Below the pieces are notes generated by a model, which saw nothing but the letters and a program-made list of their open reading frames with translations, was not told the DNA's origin and did not search any database. Positions 26,945-35,279 of a stretch of 64,000 bases of DNA are shown piece by piece. How positions within the stretch are numbered: the stretch's first letter is position 1; every line of letters starts with the position of its first letter. The position numbers and the translations under genes were made by a program. The DNA is from JAHJQZ01 sp963675235 (GTDB taxonomy: Bacteria; Pseudomonadota; Alphaproteobacteria; Rhizobiales; Devosiaceae): positions 620,001-684,000 of the forward strand of contig CAXXFU010000004.1 of the NCBI GenBank assembly GCA_963675235.2, read 5' to 3'.

Positions 26945-28509
26945 GCGCTGAACTGGTCTGGCTCCTCGTCATGACGGCAGCGTTGTTCGCCGGCATCCTC
27001 TCGGGGCTCCCGGTGATGCTGGTCATCGCCGGCGTGCCGACGCTGGTGGCGGTGTTCGCAGGTTTTGTCGGTCATTTCGACCTCATCTATTTCCAGGCGG
27101 TGCCGCAGCGGGTTTTCGGCGTGATGGAAAACAGCCTGCTGATCGCAGTGCCCCTGTTCGTGCTGGTCGGCGTACTGCTCGACCGCTCGAAACAGGCCGA
27201 GCGCATGCTGACCAATATCAACCGGCTGTTTGGTGGCACGCGACAAGGCTTGGCACTTTCGGTGCTGGTTGTCTCGGCGCTGATCGCAGCCTCGACGGGC
27301 ATCATCGGCGCCACCATCGTCATGCTCGGCACCATCAGCCTGCCGACCCTTTTGCGCGCCGGGATCGACAAGCGCACCTCGTCCGGGCTGATCTGCGCCA
27401 GCGGCACGCTGGGCCAGATAATCCCTCCCTCGATCGTCTTGATCCTGCTCGGAGACCAGATTTCAAACGCCTATATCGAGGCACAGCAGAATGCGGGCAA
27501 TTTCGCTCCCGATCCGGTGACGGTGAGCGATCTTTTTGCCGGTGCCATGCTGCCCGGCCTCACCCTGGTGGGCCTGTATGCGCTTTACGTGCTCTTCAAG
27601 CTCAGGGCCGAGGCGGGTGCACGGGTGCAGGTCGATGCGGGTTTCGAACGCCCGCCGAGGATATCCCTGACCGAGGTGGCAGGCGGAATTCTGCCGACAC
27701 TGGCGCTGATCGTCTCGGTGCTGGGCTCGATCCTTTTGGGCGTCGCCACTCCCACTGAAGCGGCCGGCGTCGGCGTCGGCGGCGCGATCCTGGTAGCCGC
27801 AGCACAGATCTCACCGCAAATGAAGCGCCAGGCACTGGCCACGATGGGCCTTGCGCTGGCGCTGCTGGCCGCTGCCTGGGCTGGTTGGGTGGCGGTAGAT
27901 TTCAGCGCCGGCACCTTGACCGCCAGTCCCGGTACGCTGGTAGCCGGTGGCCTCGTCGCCCTGACCCTTGCCGGCCTCGCGCGCGCAGCCGTAGCGCTGA
28001 CCCGCTCCGGGGTGCTGGTGCCGGCAATCACCGAGACGCTGAAGGTCTCAGGCATGATTTTCGGCATCATCATCGCCGCTTCCATCCTTTCCCTGGTGTT
28101 CCGTGGCTTCGGCGGCGACGACATGGTTGCAGAAGTCATGCACCATGTCCCCGGCGGGGCGTACGGCATGCTGGTGGTCACCATGCTGGTGGTCTTCCTG
28201 CTCGGTTTCATCCTTGAGTTCGTCGAGATCATCTTCATCGTGATCCCGATCGTCGGCCCGGTGATCCTGATGGGCGATATCGACCCTGTGTGGTTCGCCA
28301 TCCTGTTCGCGATGAACCTGCAGACCTCGTTCCTGACGCCGCCCTTCGGTTTCGCGCTGTTTTATTTCAGCTCGGTGGCGCCGGACACGATCACCACCGG
28401 CGACATCTACCGTTCGATCGTGCCCTTCGTCATAATTCAGCTTCTGGCGATCGGACTTCTCGCCCTGGTGCCGGGCCTTGCCACCTGGCTGCCAAGCGTT
28501 CTTTTCTAA
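26941..28509 (+). CDS. TRAP transporter large permease, DctM-like, long form
   Basis: Inner-membrane channel subunit of 522 residues. Family motifs include GLPVMLVIAGVPTLVAVF near the start, the IIGATIVMLGTISLPTLLRAG and GTLGQIIPPSIVLILLGD loops, and FLTPPFGFALFYFSSVAP near the end. It is about 95 residues longer than ordinary DctM. The extra hydrophobic segment (about residues 290-360) adds membrane spans, as in the subgroup often annotated as mannitol/chloroaromatic-type. The ligand is inferred from the receptor at 28535 to be a keto or hydroxy acid. Confidence 0.93.
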   Translation: MSAELVWLLVMTAALFAGILSGLPVMLVIAGVPTLVAVFAGFVGHFDLIYFQAVPQRVFGVMENSLLIAVPLFVLVGVLLDRSKQAERMLTNINRLFGGTRQGLALSVLVVSALIAASTGIIGATIVMLGTISLPTLLRAGIDKRTSSGLICASGTLGQIIPPSIVLILLGDQISNAYIEAQQNAGNFAPDPVTVSDLFAGAMLPGLTLVGLYALYVLFKLRAEAGARVQVDAGFERPPRISLTEVAGGILPTLALIVSVLGSILLGVATPTEAAGVGVGGAILVAAAQISPQMKRQALATMGLALALLAAAWAGWVAVDFSAGTLTASPGTLVAGGLVALTLAGLARAAVALTRSGVLVPAITETLKVSGMIFGIIIAASILSLVFRGFGGDDMVAEVMHHVPGGAYGMLVVTMLVVFLLGFILEFVEIIFIVIPIVGPVILMGDIDPVWFAILFAMNLQTSFLTPPFGFALFYFSSVAPDTITTGDIYRSIVPFVIIQLLAIGLLALVPGLATWLPSVLF

Positions 28510-28534
28510 AATCATTATTCAAGTGGAGGATCCC

Positions 28535-29599
28535 ATGAAACGTCGTGACTTTCTGAAGACCGGAGCGGTCGCCGCTCCCGCCGCCGTTCTTGCCACCCCT
28601 GCCCTGGCGCAAGGCAAGTTTGAGTGGAAACTGCCCTCCGCCTTCCCGGCCAAGGCGCCGGGCGTCGGCACCAACTCGGCCACGTTCGCGGCCCGGGTCG
28701 CCGCCATGTCCGACGGTCAGCTCACCTTCAAGATCTTCGGCGCCGGTGAACTGGTGCCACCCTTCGGCGTCGAGGATGCAGTCGAACAGGGCACAGCCGA
28801 GATCGGACATGCGCCGAGCTATTACGCCGCCTCGAAGAACACCGCCGTGCATTTCTTCACTGCCGTGCCCTTCGGCATGACCGCGGTCGAGACCGCGGGC
28901 TGGATCCGCTATGGCGGCGGCCAGGAGCTGTGGAACGAGATCTATGCCCAGCGCAATCTCGTGCCGTTCTACTCCGGCAATTCCACCGTCCAGTCCGCCG
29001 GCTGGTTCAAGAAGCCGATCGAGAGCCTCGACGATCTTTCCGGGCTCAATTTCCGCATCGCCGGCCTCGGCGGCGAGACCATGCGCAAGCTCGGCGTCAA
29101 TGCGGTGCTGACCCCTGCGACTGAGATCTTCGCTGCCCTCCAGTCCGGCGCCATCGACGCCGCCGAATGGGTCGGCCCGATGCTCGACCAGGCCTTCGGC
29201 CTCCAGAAGGTGGCGAACTACTGCTATATGCCCGCCTTCCACGAGCCCTCTGCCGGGCTCGAGATCGTCGTCAACAAGGATGCGTGGGCTGAGCTGCCGC
29301 CGCATCTGCAGGCGATCATACAGAGCGCTGCCGATGCCGCTGCTGCCGAGAGCCTTGCCCAGTTCGACTATTTCAACGCCCAGGCGTTCAAGCAGCTCAA
29401 GGACGCAGGCGTCGAGTTCCGCGCCTTCCCTGATGAAGTGGTTGCCGCGCTGAAGACGGCTGCTGCCGAGGTGCTCGATGAAAACGCTGCCGCCAATCCC
29501 GACTTCGCCATGGTGAAGGAAAGCTACGACGCGGCGCTTGCGCTGGCCCGTCCGTATGGCACCGCTATGAAAGCGCCGGTGTTCTCACAGCGGATGTGA
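28535..29599 (+). CDS. TRAP transporter receptor, TakP-like, Tat-exported
   Basis: Periplasmic receptor of 354 residues. The N-terminus MKRRDFLKTG carries a twin-arginine motif, with a hydrophobic stretch and cleavage after ALAQ. TakP-family features are the carboxylate-binding arginine in LNFRIAGLGGETMRKLG and the segment AAEWVGPMLDQAFGLQKVANY followed by FHEPSAGLEI. Characterised relatives bind 2-keto acids or lactate with a metal ion. The ATG has the site GTGGAGG. It is the last gene of the Q-M-P operon and is followed by a good terminator. Confidence 0.92.
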   Translation: MKRRDFLKTGAVAAPAAVLATPALAQGKFEWKLPSAFPAKAPGVGTNSATFAARVAAMSDGQLTFKIFGAGELVPPFGVEDAVEQGTAEIGHAPSYYAASKNTAVHFFTAVPFGMTAVETAGWIRYGGGQELWNEIYAQRNLVPFYSGNSTVQSAGWFKKPIESLDDLSGLNFRIAGLGGETMRKLGVNAVLTPATEIFAALQSGAIDAAEWVGPMLDQAFGLQKVANYCYMPAFHEPSAGLEIVVNKDAWAELPPHLQAIIQSAADAAAAESLAQFDYFNAQAFKQLKDAGVEFRAFPDEVVAALKTAAAEVLDENAAANPDFAMVKESYDAALALARPYGTAMKAPVFSQRM

Positions 29600-29639
29600 G
29601 GCCAGAGCATCGCGCTCCAGACACCAACACAAGACGCGG

Positions 29640-29670
29640 ACGTCCCGGCCGATTGGCCGGGGCGTTTGTC
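29640..29670 (+). terminator. rho-independent-type terminator of the TRAP operon
   Basis: Eleven-pair stem (29640-29650 with 29655-29665, one G-U pair), loop GATT, then TTTGTC. It lies 40 bases after the receptor stop. Confidence 0.65.
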
Positions 29671-30040
29671 TGCGGGGAGGCCGGATCGGTTTACGCCGCG
29701 AACCGCCCTGATGGCGTGGCCGCGGGATCTCGCCGTGTCGCAACACCCGGCACAACCAGCCATCGACCCGTCTCGCCCCCCTCGACGGGGGCAACCGCAG
29801 CACCGTAACGGGCAGCGGAGGAAGGGAGTATCGAGGAAGGTCTCCGACCGAGGGCTTTGGCCCCCAAATCGGACGCTCGAACTCGCCCGGCCAAATGCAA
29901 AAGGCGGCCGGAGACTGCCCTGAACCCGCGCGTAGGTCCGTCCGATGAGGCCGTTCCTGCCGCCCGTCATACCGGCGGCAGGCCGGCGGCCGGAACGGCG
30001 CGGACAGGCACTGGAAAGGGCGCCTGTTTGCGCGAGAAGT
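29671..30040. other. intergenic region with no supported gene
   Basis: No frame in these 370 bases has protein-like composition, and no repeat or site stands out. It separates the TRAP terminator from the end of the minus-strand secreted protein gene. Confidence 0.4.
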
Positions 30041-30507
30041 TCAGTATTGCCGGTCGCCCAGAACAGAACCTTCCGGCAGGCCCGACGAAGAGACAGCGCC
30101 GTCGTTATAGACCACCAGCGTTCTGACTCTCGGGACATCCGCATAAAGAACAAGGCTAAGCGCGTCCGCGTCTTCTTCACTCCATCGGGTATCCGGTCCG
30201 CCATCGAGACTTGGGCCAACCCAGCTCGTGGGACCGGTCTTGATGAACAGTCCGATGTGCTGGCCGTCGCCTGTCCGAATGGAGAAGGCCGTCAGATTGG
30301 CTGGCCCCTTGTCCGGCAAAGCGGGCCGGACACAATCGGTGCCATCGGCGTTGGCCACTAGAGGCGCCGTGCACTGGAGGATGATCTGGGGCGTTTGCGC
30401 CTGCGCGGGTGCAAGCGCCGCCGATGCCAGCGCGATGCCGGCCAGTGCCGTGATCAGGCCGTGCGTTCTGCCGATCCGGCTTTTCCGTCCGTTTTTTTAA
30501 AATGCAT
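30041..30507 (-). CDS. small secreted protein of unknown function, start interrupted by an A7 frameshift
   Basis: The reading frame encodes a signal peptide (GRTHGLITALAGIALASAAL, then cleavage near AQA) followed by about 115 residues with two cysteines early (LQCTAP and TDCVRP) and the ending SGLPEGSVLGDRQY. I do not recognise the family. This frame has no ATG, GTG or TTG before its upstream stop. The only good start, an ATG at 30507 with AAGGA upstream, runs into a seven-A tract at 30492-30498 and is one base out of frame; eight A would join them. The gene is therefore a recent frameshift, a slippage-regulated gene, a sequencing error, or uses a rare start codon. Confidence 0.6.
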
Positions 30508-30998
30508 GTGTTCGGCGTCCTTGTTGCGGGTTTGAATGGGTCGAAGGCCGTAGCTTTTGTCCATGCCACGCATACGGGCATACCTTTGTGTACTGCACCT
30601 GAATTGGATGTGAACAGTGGAGTATGGCCTGCTGTGCCGGCTGGCGCAGGCGCGGTGGATGCGAAAACGCAGGCTTTTCGAGGCGATTGCTTCGGCTCAC
30701 ACAGGTTTTCACGGCTAGCGGGTTTGTTCATTTCAGGTTCAGTTGAGAACTGGAATAGAGTAAAACCAGTTCAATACGCGCCACTTGATGCCATAACCGC
30801 AGGATGGCGCTTCGACCGCATAAGAATGCACGGACCTGCGTTCGCAAGGAACGTGCTGACGGCAGGAAATGAAGAGAATGACGATTGTGGCAGACATCGC
30901 CGGTCGTGACCGAGGAAGCTAAATCCGACCAGACCTGATGTCTGGAGTTGGCGCGTTCGAGGGTTCGTGCAGCGTTCGGAAACCCAGAGGACGCACGC
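30508..30998. other. divergent intergenic region between the two secreted-protein genes
   Basis: These 490 bases look less GC-rich than the neighbours and hold no supported gene. They must contain promoters for the minus-strand small secreted protein and the plus-strand 751-residue protein. No convincing operator was seen. Confidence 0.4.
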
Positions 30999-33254
30999 AT
31001 GAACGTAACTTCGAGACGATGCCGGATTTTGGCGGCAGCAATTGCCGTTGGTCTGTTGGTCAGCGCGCCGGCTTTTGCCCAAAACGGCGAAATTCAACTG
31101 CCGACCTACCAAGTCGATGAAGGTGCCATTTCGGCATCCTGCAACCCAGGCAGTTCGCCGGGCACACTGCGTGTGGTTTTCAATCCCGAGGAACCAGTCT
31201 CCGTTGGGCAGACGTTCTCCCGGGTTCTATTCGGCAAAACCTATACGATGGAGGGCATCGCCGTCGGCGGGGGCGATACTGCCGCCGTCTTCCAGACCGA
31301 AACTGGCGACAGCGCGTTTTGGCGGTCGTTTTCGCAAGCGATGGCCAACCCGCCCAAAAACTGCGTCGCTTATGACAAGTACGGACGGCCGTTCCGGGTC
31401 GCTTGCCCAATGCCGGCCAATGTAGACTATGAGTCCGCCTGCAAGGCGGGCAACGTCGCTACGTCCCCGAATGCTGGCAGCACACCCGCCGGAAACGGTG
31501 ACGCGAGATCGAGTGCCGGTGAGGCGATTGCCCTGGGCGCGCTCGCCATCGGCGCCGGGATTCTCGCCAACGAACTCGCGGACCAGTTCTTCACCGAACC
31601 GGACGCCCCTACCGCGCCCGGCGGAAACGGACAGACACGCATCAACATCGTCTCGGTCAAGGCTATCGAGACCACGTTCGGCTTCGGCGGCGACGAGATC
31701 TTCCTGCTCGGCAGCAATGGTGCCCGCATCCCCTCGGACGGTGCGCAGGATATCGACGCCGGCCAGACATGGTCGCCGAATGCGACGGTGACGACCGCTG
31801 GTGGCGTATCCTTCGACCTGAGGGAATGGGATTCGTTCAACGCCTCGGACCGGATCGGCAATTTCGCCATCGCTCCCAACACCGCGCCAGGCCGCTACAC
31901 CGCGACCCTCAGGGGCGACGGCGCCGTCTACGAAGTGACCTATGATATCACCGGCGGCCAGGTCGCGAGCGGTGTCGGTCAGGCCTCGGGCGGCGGATCC
32001 GCGCCGCCGGTCTCCGCGCCGGCACCGCAGGGCCGTCGCTGGAGCGCCTCCGGTCTCAATGGCGACATCGTGGTTGCCGACTGCACCGATTGCGGCGACG
32101 ATATCGGCGTACTCATCGCCTGCCAGGGCGTCGGCCAGCCAGCGATCGTCTCCGTTCCGTGGCTGGCGACGGAGAATGGTCCTGCAGGTCTCACTCTGCC
32201 GCTCGAGATGAGCATAGGCAGCCAGCGTTTCGTTTACGACGCCACGCTGGGCAATGCCGGCATGGTGGGACATGTCCCGCAATTCCGGATGAATCCGCAC
32301 GACCCGGCGCTCGATGCGTTGATGGCCGGCAGCACTGCCACGCTCATCTTCGACGGTGTCCAGGCCAATATCGACCTTCGCGGATCCCGCTCGGCACTGT
32401 CGATCTTTGAGGCGCATTGCGGCTGGAACACCGTGCCAGCCGGCACAACATTCGGTACCGGCCAGTCGATGCCAACGGGCAACGGGCCGGATTTCAGTTG
32501 GTTTGCCGGGACCTATCAGGATCAGCAGGCCGGAGGTGCCGTTGGAACGCTGAGCTATGGCATTCCGGAAACCGATGCCATCAGCTTCAGCGCCACGTGC
32601 CGGCCCGGACAGAGCCCGCTGGCCGATGTCAGTTTCAACGTGGGCCTGCGGACGTTGCAGGCGGGAGAGCCGGCCACGCTCTATATCCAGCCCGAGGGCG
32701 TCAACTACCAGTATGCGGGCTCGGCATTCTCGTCGGCCAATGGTGAGTTCGAGGGCGTCGAGGCGCGGATCGCCTTGTCCGATCCGGTCTGGCAGGCGAT
32801 GATGACCGCGCAGAACACCTTTCTGTTCGGCGCTTATGGCGGCGGCGAAGGCGCGGCCCAGCCGGTCAGCATCTCCAGCGCTGTCAGCCAGTTCCTCGAA
32901 ACCTGTGGGGCGGGCGCCGGTCAGGTGTCGAACCAGGGACAAACCGGGCAGCAGTCCGTGTTCGAAAACCAGACCCAGCAGCAGGTCCAGCTCCCGCCCC
33001 CGCAACAGGACGGCGCCATCGACGGCACCTATGCGTGCAGTGACGGCTCGTCGCTCCAGGTGGCGGCCAGTACGCTCGGTACGACCGAGATCCTCAACAT
33101 GGTACGCAATGGCACCGACGCCTACGCCCTCACCCGCCAGCCCGCACAGCCGGTTGGTGTGAGCTATGCCGGAAGCGGATTGACGCTGACTGCGGGTACC
33201 GACGTGATCCAGCTCGCTGGAAATGGCGCCAGCCTGTTCTGCCAGAAGCAGTAA
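30999..33254 (+). CDS. large exported protein with repeated cysteine-containing modules, function unknown
   Basis: Protein of 751 residues. The signal peptide ILAAAIAVGLLVSAPAFAQ precedes a module near residues 20-130 (ISASCNPGSSPGTLRVVFNP, FGKTYTMEG). A Gly/Ala-rich hydrophobic stretch near 170-190 follows, then an Ig-like segment ending GRYTATLRGDGAVYEVTYDI, and two longer related modules, one around 355-490 (VLIACQGVGQPAIVSVPWLA to EAHCGW) and one around 500-650 (FSATCRPGQSPLADVSFNVG to LETCG). A Gln-rich linker leads to a final 80 residues (GTYACSDGSSLQV to ASLFCQKQ) with an MliC-like lysozyme-inhibitor pattern. The ATG at 30999 is set by the signal peptide. It is probably periplasmic or surface-exposed, and no function can be assigned. 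Confidence 0.8.
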   Translation: MNVTSRRCRILAAAIAVGLLVSAPAFAQNGEIQLPTYQVDEGAISASCNPGSSPGTLRVVFNPEEPVSVGQTFSRVLFGKTYTMEGIAVGGGDTAAVFQTETGDSAFWRSFSQAMANPPKNCVAYDKYGRPFRVACPMPANVDYESACKAGNVATSPNAGSTPAGNGDARSSAGEAIALGALAIGAGILANELADQFFTEPDAPTAPGGNGQTRINIVSVKAIETTFGFGGDEIFLLGSNGARIPSDGAQDIDAGQTWSPNATVTTAGGVSFDLREWDSFNASDRIGNFAIAPNTAPGRYTATLRGDGAVYEVTYDITGGQVASGVGQASGGGSAPPVSAPAPQGRRWSASGLNGDIVVADCTDCGDDIGVLIACQGVGQPAIVSVPWLATENGPAGLTLPLEMSIGSQRFVYDATLGNAGMVGHVPQFRMNPHDPALDALMAGSTATLIFDGVQANIDLRGSRSALSIFEAHCGWNTVPAGTTFGTGQSMPTGNGPDFSWFAGTYQDQQAGGAVGTLSYGIPETDAISFSATCRPGQSPLADVSFNVGLRTLQAGEPATLYIQPEGVNYQYAGSAFSSANGEFEGVEARIALSDPVWQAMMTAQNTFLFGAYGGGEGAAQPVSISSAVSQFLETCGAGAGQVSNQGQTGQQSVFENQTQQQVQLPPPQQDGAIDGTYACSDGSSLQVAASTLGTTEILNMVRNGTDAYALTRQPAQPVGVSYAGSGLTLTAGTDVIQLAGNGASLFCQKQ

Positions 33255-33420
33255 GGCAACGCGGCCGCGGGGCGCAACGCTCGACAACAAACGGCTGCAC
33301 GCATCCCGTGCGCAGTCGATACTTGCGACCGGCCGTCCTCAGGCGAGCGCCGGCGACAACAACGCAGAACGGTCTGTTGAGCTCGCCGAAGTCCATTTGC
33401 GGAGCCTTGGGAGCGGCTTG

Positions 33421-33473
33421 CCTAGAGTGTCTTCAGCAGAAGTTGACGCCACTTTCCCTGAAAACACTCTAGG
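33421..33473. repeat. CTAGAG-type palindromic intergenic repeat overlapping the garL stop
   Basis: Perfect 10-bp outer arms CCTAGAGTGT (33421-33430) and ACACTCTAGG (33464-33473), with a smaller inner hairpin (CTTC and GAAG). Read on the minus strand, the layout with AAAGTGG inside resembles the abundant palindromic intergenic repeats of Hyphomicrobiales. It contains the stop codon of the minus-strand aldolase gene, lies between converging genes and may act as a terminator or mRNA end. Confidence 0.6.
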
Positions 33474-34242
33474 AATAGGTATCCTTCAGCTTCTGCGTTG
33501 CACCGCGGAAGACCCCGAGGTCCGAGCCGACGGCGACAAAGCTTGCACCCATTTCCATGTAGCGGCGGGCGTCCGCCTCGACGGGGGCGAGAATGCCGGA
33601 AGGCTTTCCGGCCGCCCTTGCCGCGTCGAACACGGCCTTGATCTCGGCCTGCACTTCGGGGTGACCGGCATTGCCGAGATGGCCGCAGGAGGCGGCAAGA
33701 TCGGACGGGCCGACGAACAGGCAATCGACGCCGTCAATGCCGGCGATATCGCCGGCAAGCGCGGCGGCGGCCGGCGTTTCGATCTGCACGATGACGGCGA
33801 TGTGATCGTTGACCGTGTGGTGGTAGTCCTTGATCGTGCCATAGCGGTTGGAACGGTGGGACACCGAGACGCCGCGTATGCCTTCGGGCGGATAGCGGGT
33901 TGCCGCCACCGCGGCCTTCGCCTCATCGACATTCTGGACGAATGGTATGAGGAAATTGGAGAAGCCGGCGTCGAGCAAGCGCTTGATGAGAACGGCGTCA
34001 TTCCAAGGCGGCCGCACGACCGGTGCGGAGACGCTGTCCTTGAGCGCCATCAGCTGCGGGATCAGCGACAGCACGTCATTGGGGGCGTGCTCGGCGTCGA
34101 GCAGCAGCCAGTCGAAGCCGGCCAGCCCGAGAACCTCGGTGGTAACGGGATTGCCGAGCGAGCTCCAGCAGCCGATCAGGCGTTTGCCGGCAAGAAGATC
34201 CTCCCGGAACCGATTGGGAATATGGGTATAGGCGGTGGACAT
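33469..34242 (-). CDS. garL: 5-keto-4-deoxy-D-glucarate aldolase (HpcH/HpaI family)
   Basis: Class II aldolase of 257 residues that splits 5-keto-4-deoxyglucarate into pyruvate and tartronate semialdehyde. Family features are LIGCWSSLGNPVTTEVLG near residue 22, DWLLLDAEHAPND, the metal glutamate in IVQIETPAA and the aspartate in LFVGPSDLA, with GVSVSHRSNRYG between. The length matches E. coli GarL. It ends the minus-strand gudD-garR-garL unit. Its product feeds directly into the reductase encoded just upstream. Confidence 0.92.
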   Translation of the reverse strand: MSTAYTHIPNRFREDLLAGKRLIGCWSSLGNPVTTEVLGLAGFDWLLLDAEHAPNDVLSLIPQLMALKDSVSAPVVRPPWNDAVLIKRLLDAGFSNFLIPFVQNVDEAKAAVAATRYPPEGIRGVSVSHRSNRYGTIKDYHHTVNDHIAVIVQIETPAAAALAGDIAGIDGVDCLFVGPSDLAASCGHLGNAGHPEVQAEIKAVFDAARAAGKPSGILAPVEADARRYMEMGASFVAVGSDLGVFRGATQKLKDTYS

Positions 34243-34328
34243 GGAGCTCTCCCCTGAATGGCCGGCGGCCCGTCGGCCAGCATGGCACGGATTTCCTCGA
34301 CAGTGGTACTGGCAGGACCGGCTTCGCC

Positions 34329-35210
34329 CTATGCCACGTCGTGATCGGCGAGAAGCTCGAGCGCCTTGACCAGGGCCGAGTGATCCCAGCCCGAGCCGCC
34401 ATGGGCGGCGCAGGCATTGAACAGCTCCTGCGCCGTCGCCGTGTTGGGAAGGCTCATCTTCATCGCACGGGCGCTGGATAGCGCCAGGTTGAGATCCTTC
34501 TGGTGCAATTCGATCCGGAAGCCGGGATCGAAGGTCCGGTCGATCATGCGCTTGCCGTGGATCTCGAGGATCTTCGAGCTGGCAAACCCGCCCATCAGGG
34601 CTTCGCGGACCTTGGCCGGATCGGCCCCGGCTTTCGAAGCGAACAACAGCGCTTCCCCGACCGCCTCGATGTTCAAGGCGACGATGATCTGGTTGGCGAC
34701 CTTGCAGGTCTGGCCGTCGCCATTACCGCCGACAAGCGTGATGTTCTTGCCCATCAGCTCGAACAGCGGCCTAGCCGTGGCAAAGCCCTTGTCACTGCCG
34801 CCGCACATGATGGTCAGGCTCGCCGCCTTGGCGCCGACCTCGCCGCCCGACACCGGGGCATCGACATATTCACACCCGAGTTCGTTGATCCTTTTGGCAA
34901 AGACCTTGGTCTCGACCGGCGAGATCGAGGACATGTCGATCACCGTCTTGCCGGCACTCAGCCCTTCGGCAACACCGTTGTCGCCGAACAGAACCGCCTC
35001 AACATGGGGCGTGTCGGGCACCATGATGATGATGATCTCGCTGGCTTCGGCAACTTCCCTGGAACTCGCAGCAGTCTTGGCGCCCTTCTCGGTCAGCGAC
35101 TTCGCCACCCCGGTCACGTCATAGGCCAGAACCTCGTGGCCGCCATCAATCAGATGCGCAGCCATCGGAGCCCCCATGATCCCCGTGCCAATGAAACCGA
35201 TCTTGCTCAT
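34329..35210 (-). CDS. garR: tartronate semialdehyde reductase
   Basis: 2-hydroxy-3-oxopropionate reductase of 293 residues that turns tartronate semialdehyde into D-glycerate. It belongs to the beta-hydroxyacid dehydrogenase family: N-terminal cofactor motif IGFIGTGIMGAPMAAHL, substrate-binding DAPVSGGEVGA near residue 118, and catalytic lysine in GDGQTCKVANQIIVALN near residue 167. It lies between gudD and garL on the same strand and supplies the step after the aldolase. Glycerate kinase, needed next, is not in the window. Confidence 0.93.
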   Translation of the reverse strand: MSKIGFIGTGIMGAPMAAHLIDGGHEVLAYDVTGVAKSLTEKGAKTAASSREVAEASEIIIIMVPDTPHVEAVLFGDNGVAEGLSAGKTVIDMSSISPVETKVFAKRINELGCEYVDAPVSGGEVGAKAASLTIMCGGSDKGFATARPLFELMGKNITLVGGNGDGQTCKVANQIIVALNIEAVGEALLFASKAGADPAKVREALMGGFASSKILEIHGKRMIDRTFDPGFRIELHQKDLNLALSSARAMKMSLPNTATAQELFNACAAHGGSGWDHSALVKALELLADHDVA

Positions 35211-35279
35211 GCTTTTGCTCCTGTTCGATTCGTCTTTGCCCGGCGGGCGCGTGCCGCGATCGTCTGTCGGGCGCCCGGT

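Noticed and set aside
31227..33290. Long open frame opposite the 751-residue secreted protein
   Set aside because: Its composition mirrors the codon bias of the plus-strand gene. It has no domain or signal, whereas the plus strand has a signal peptide and patterned repeats.
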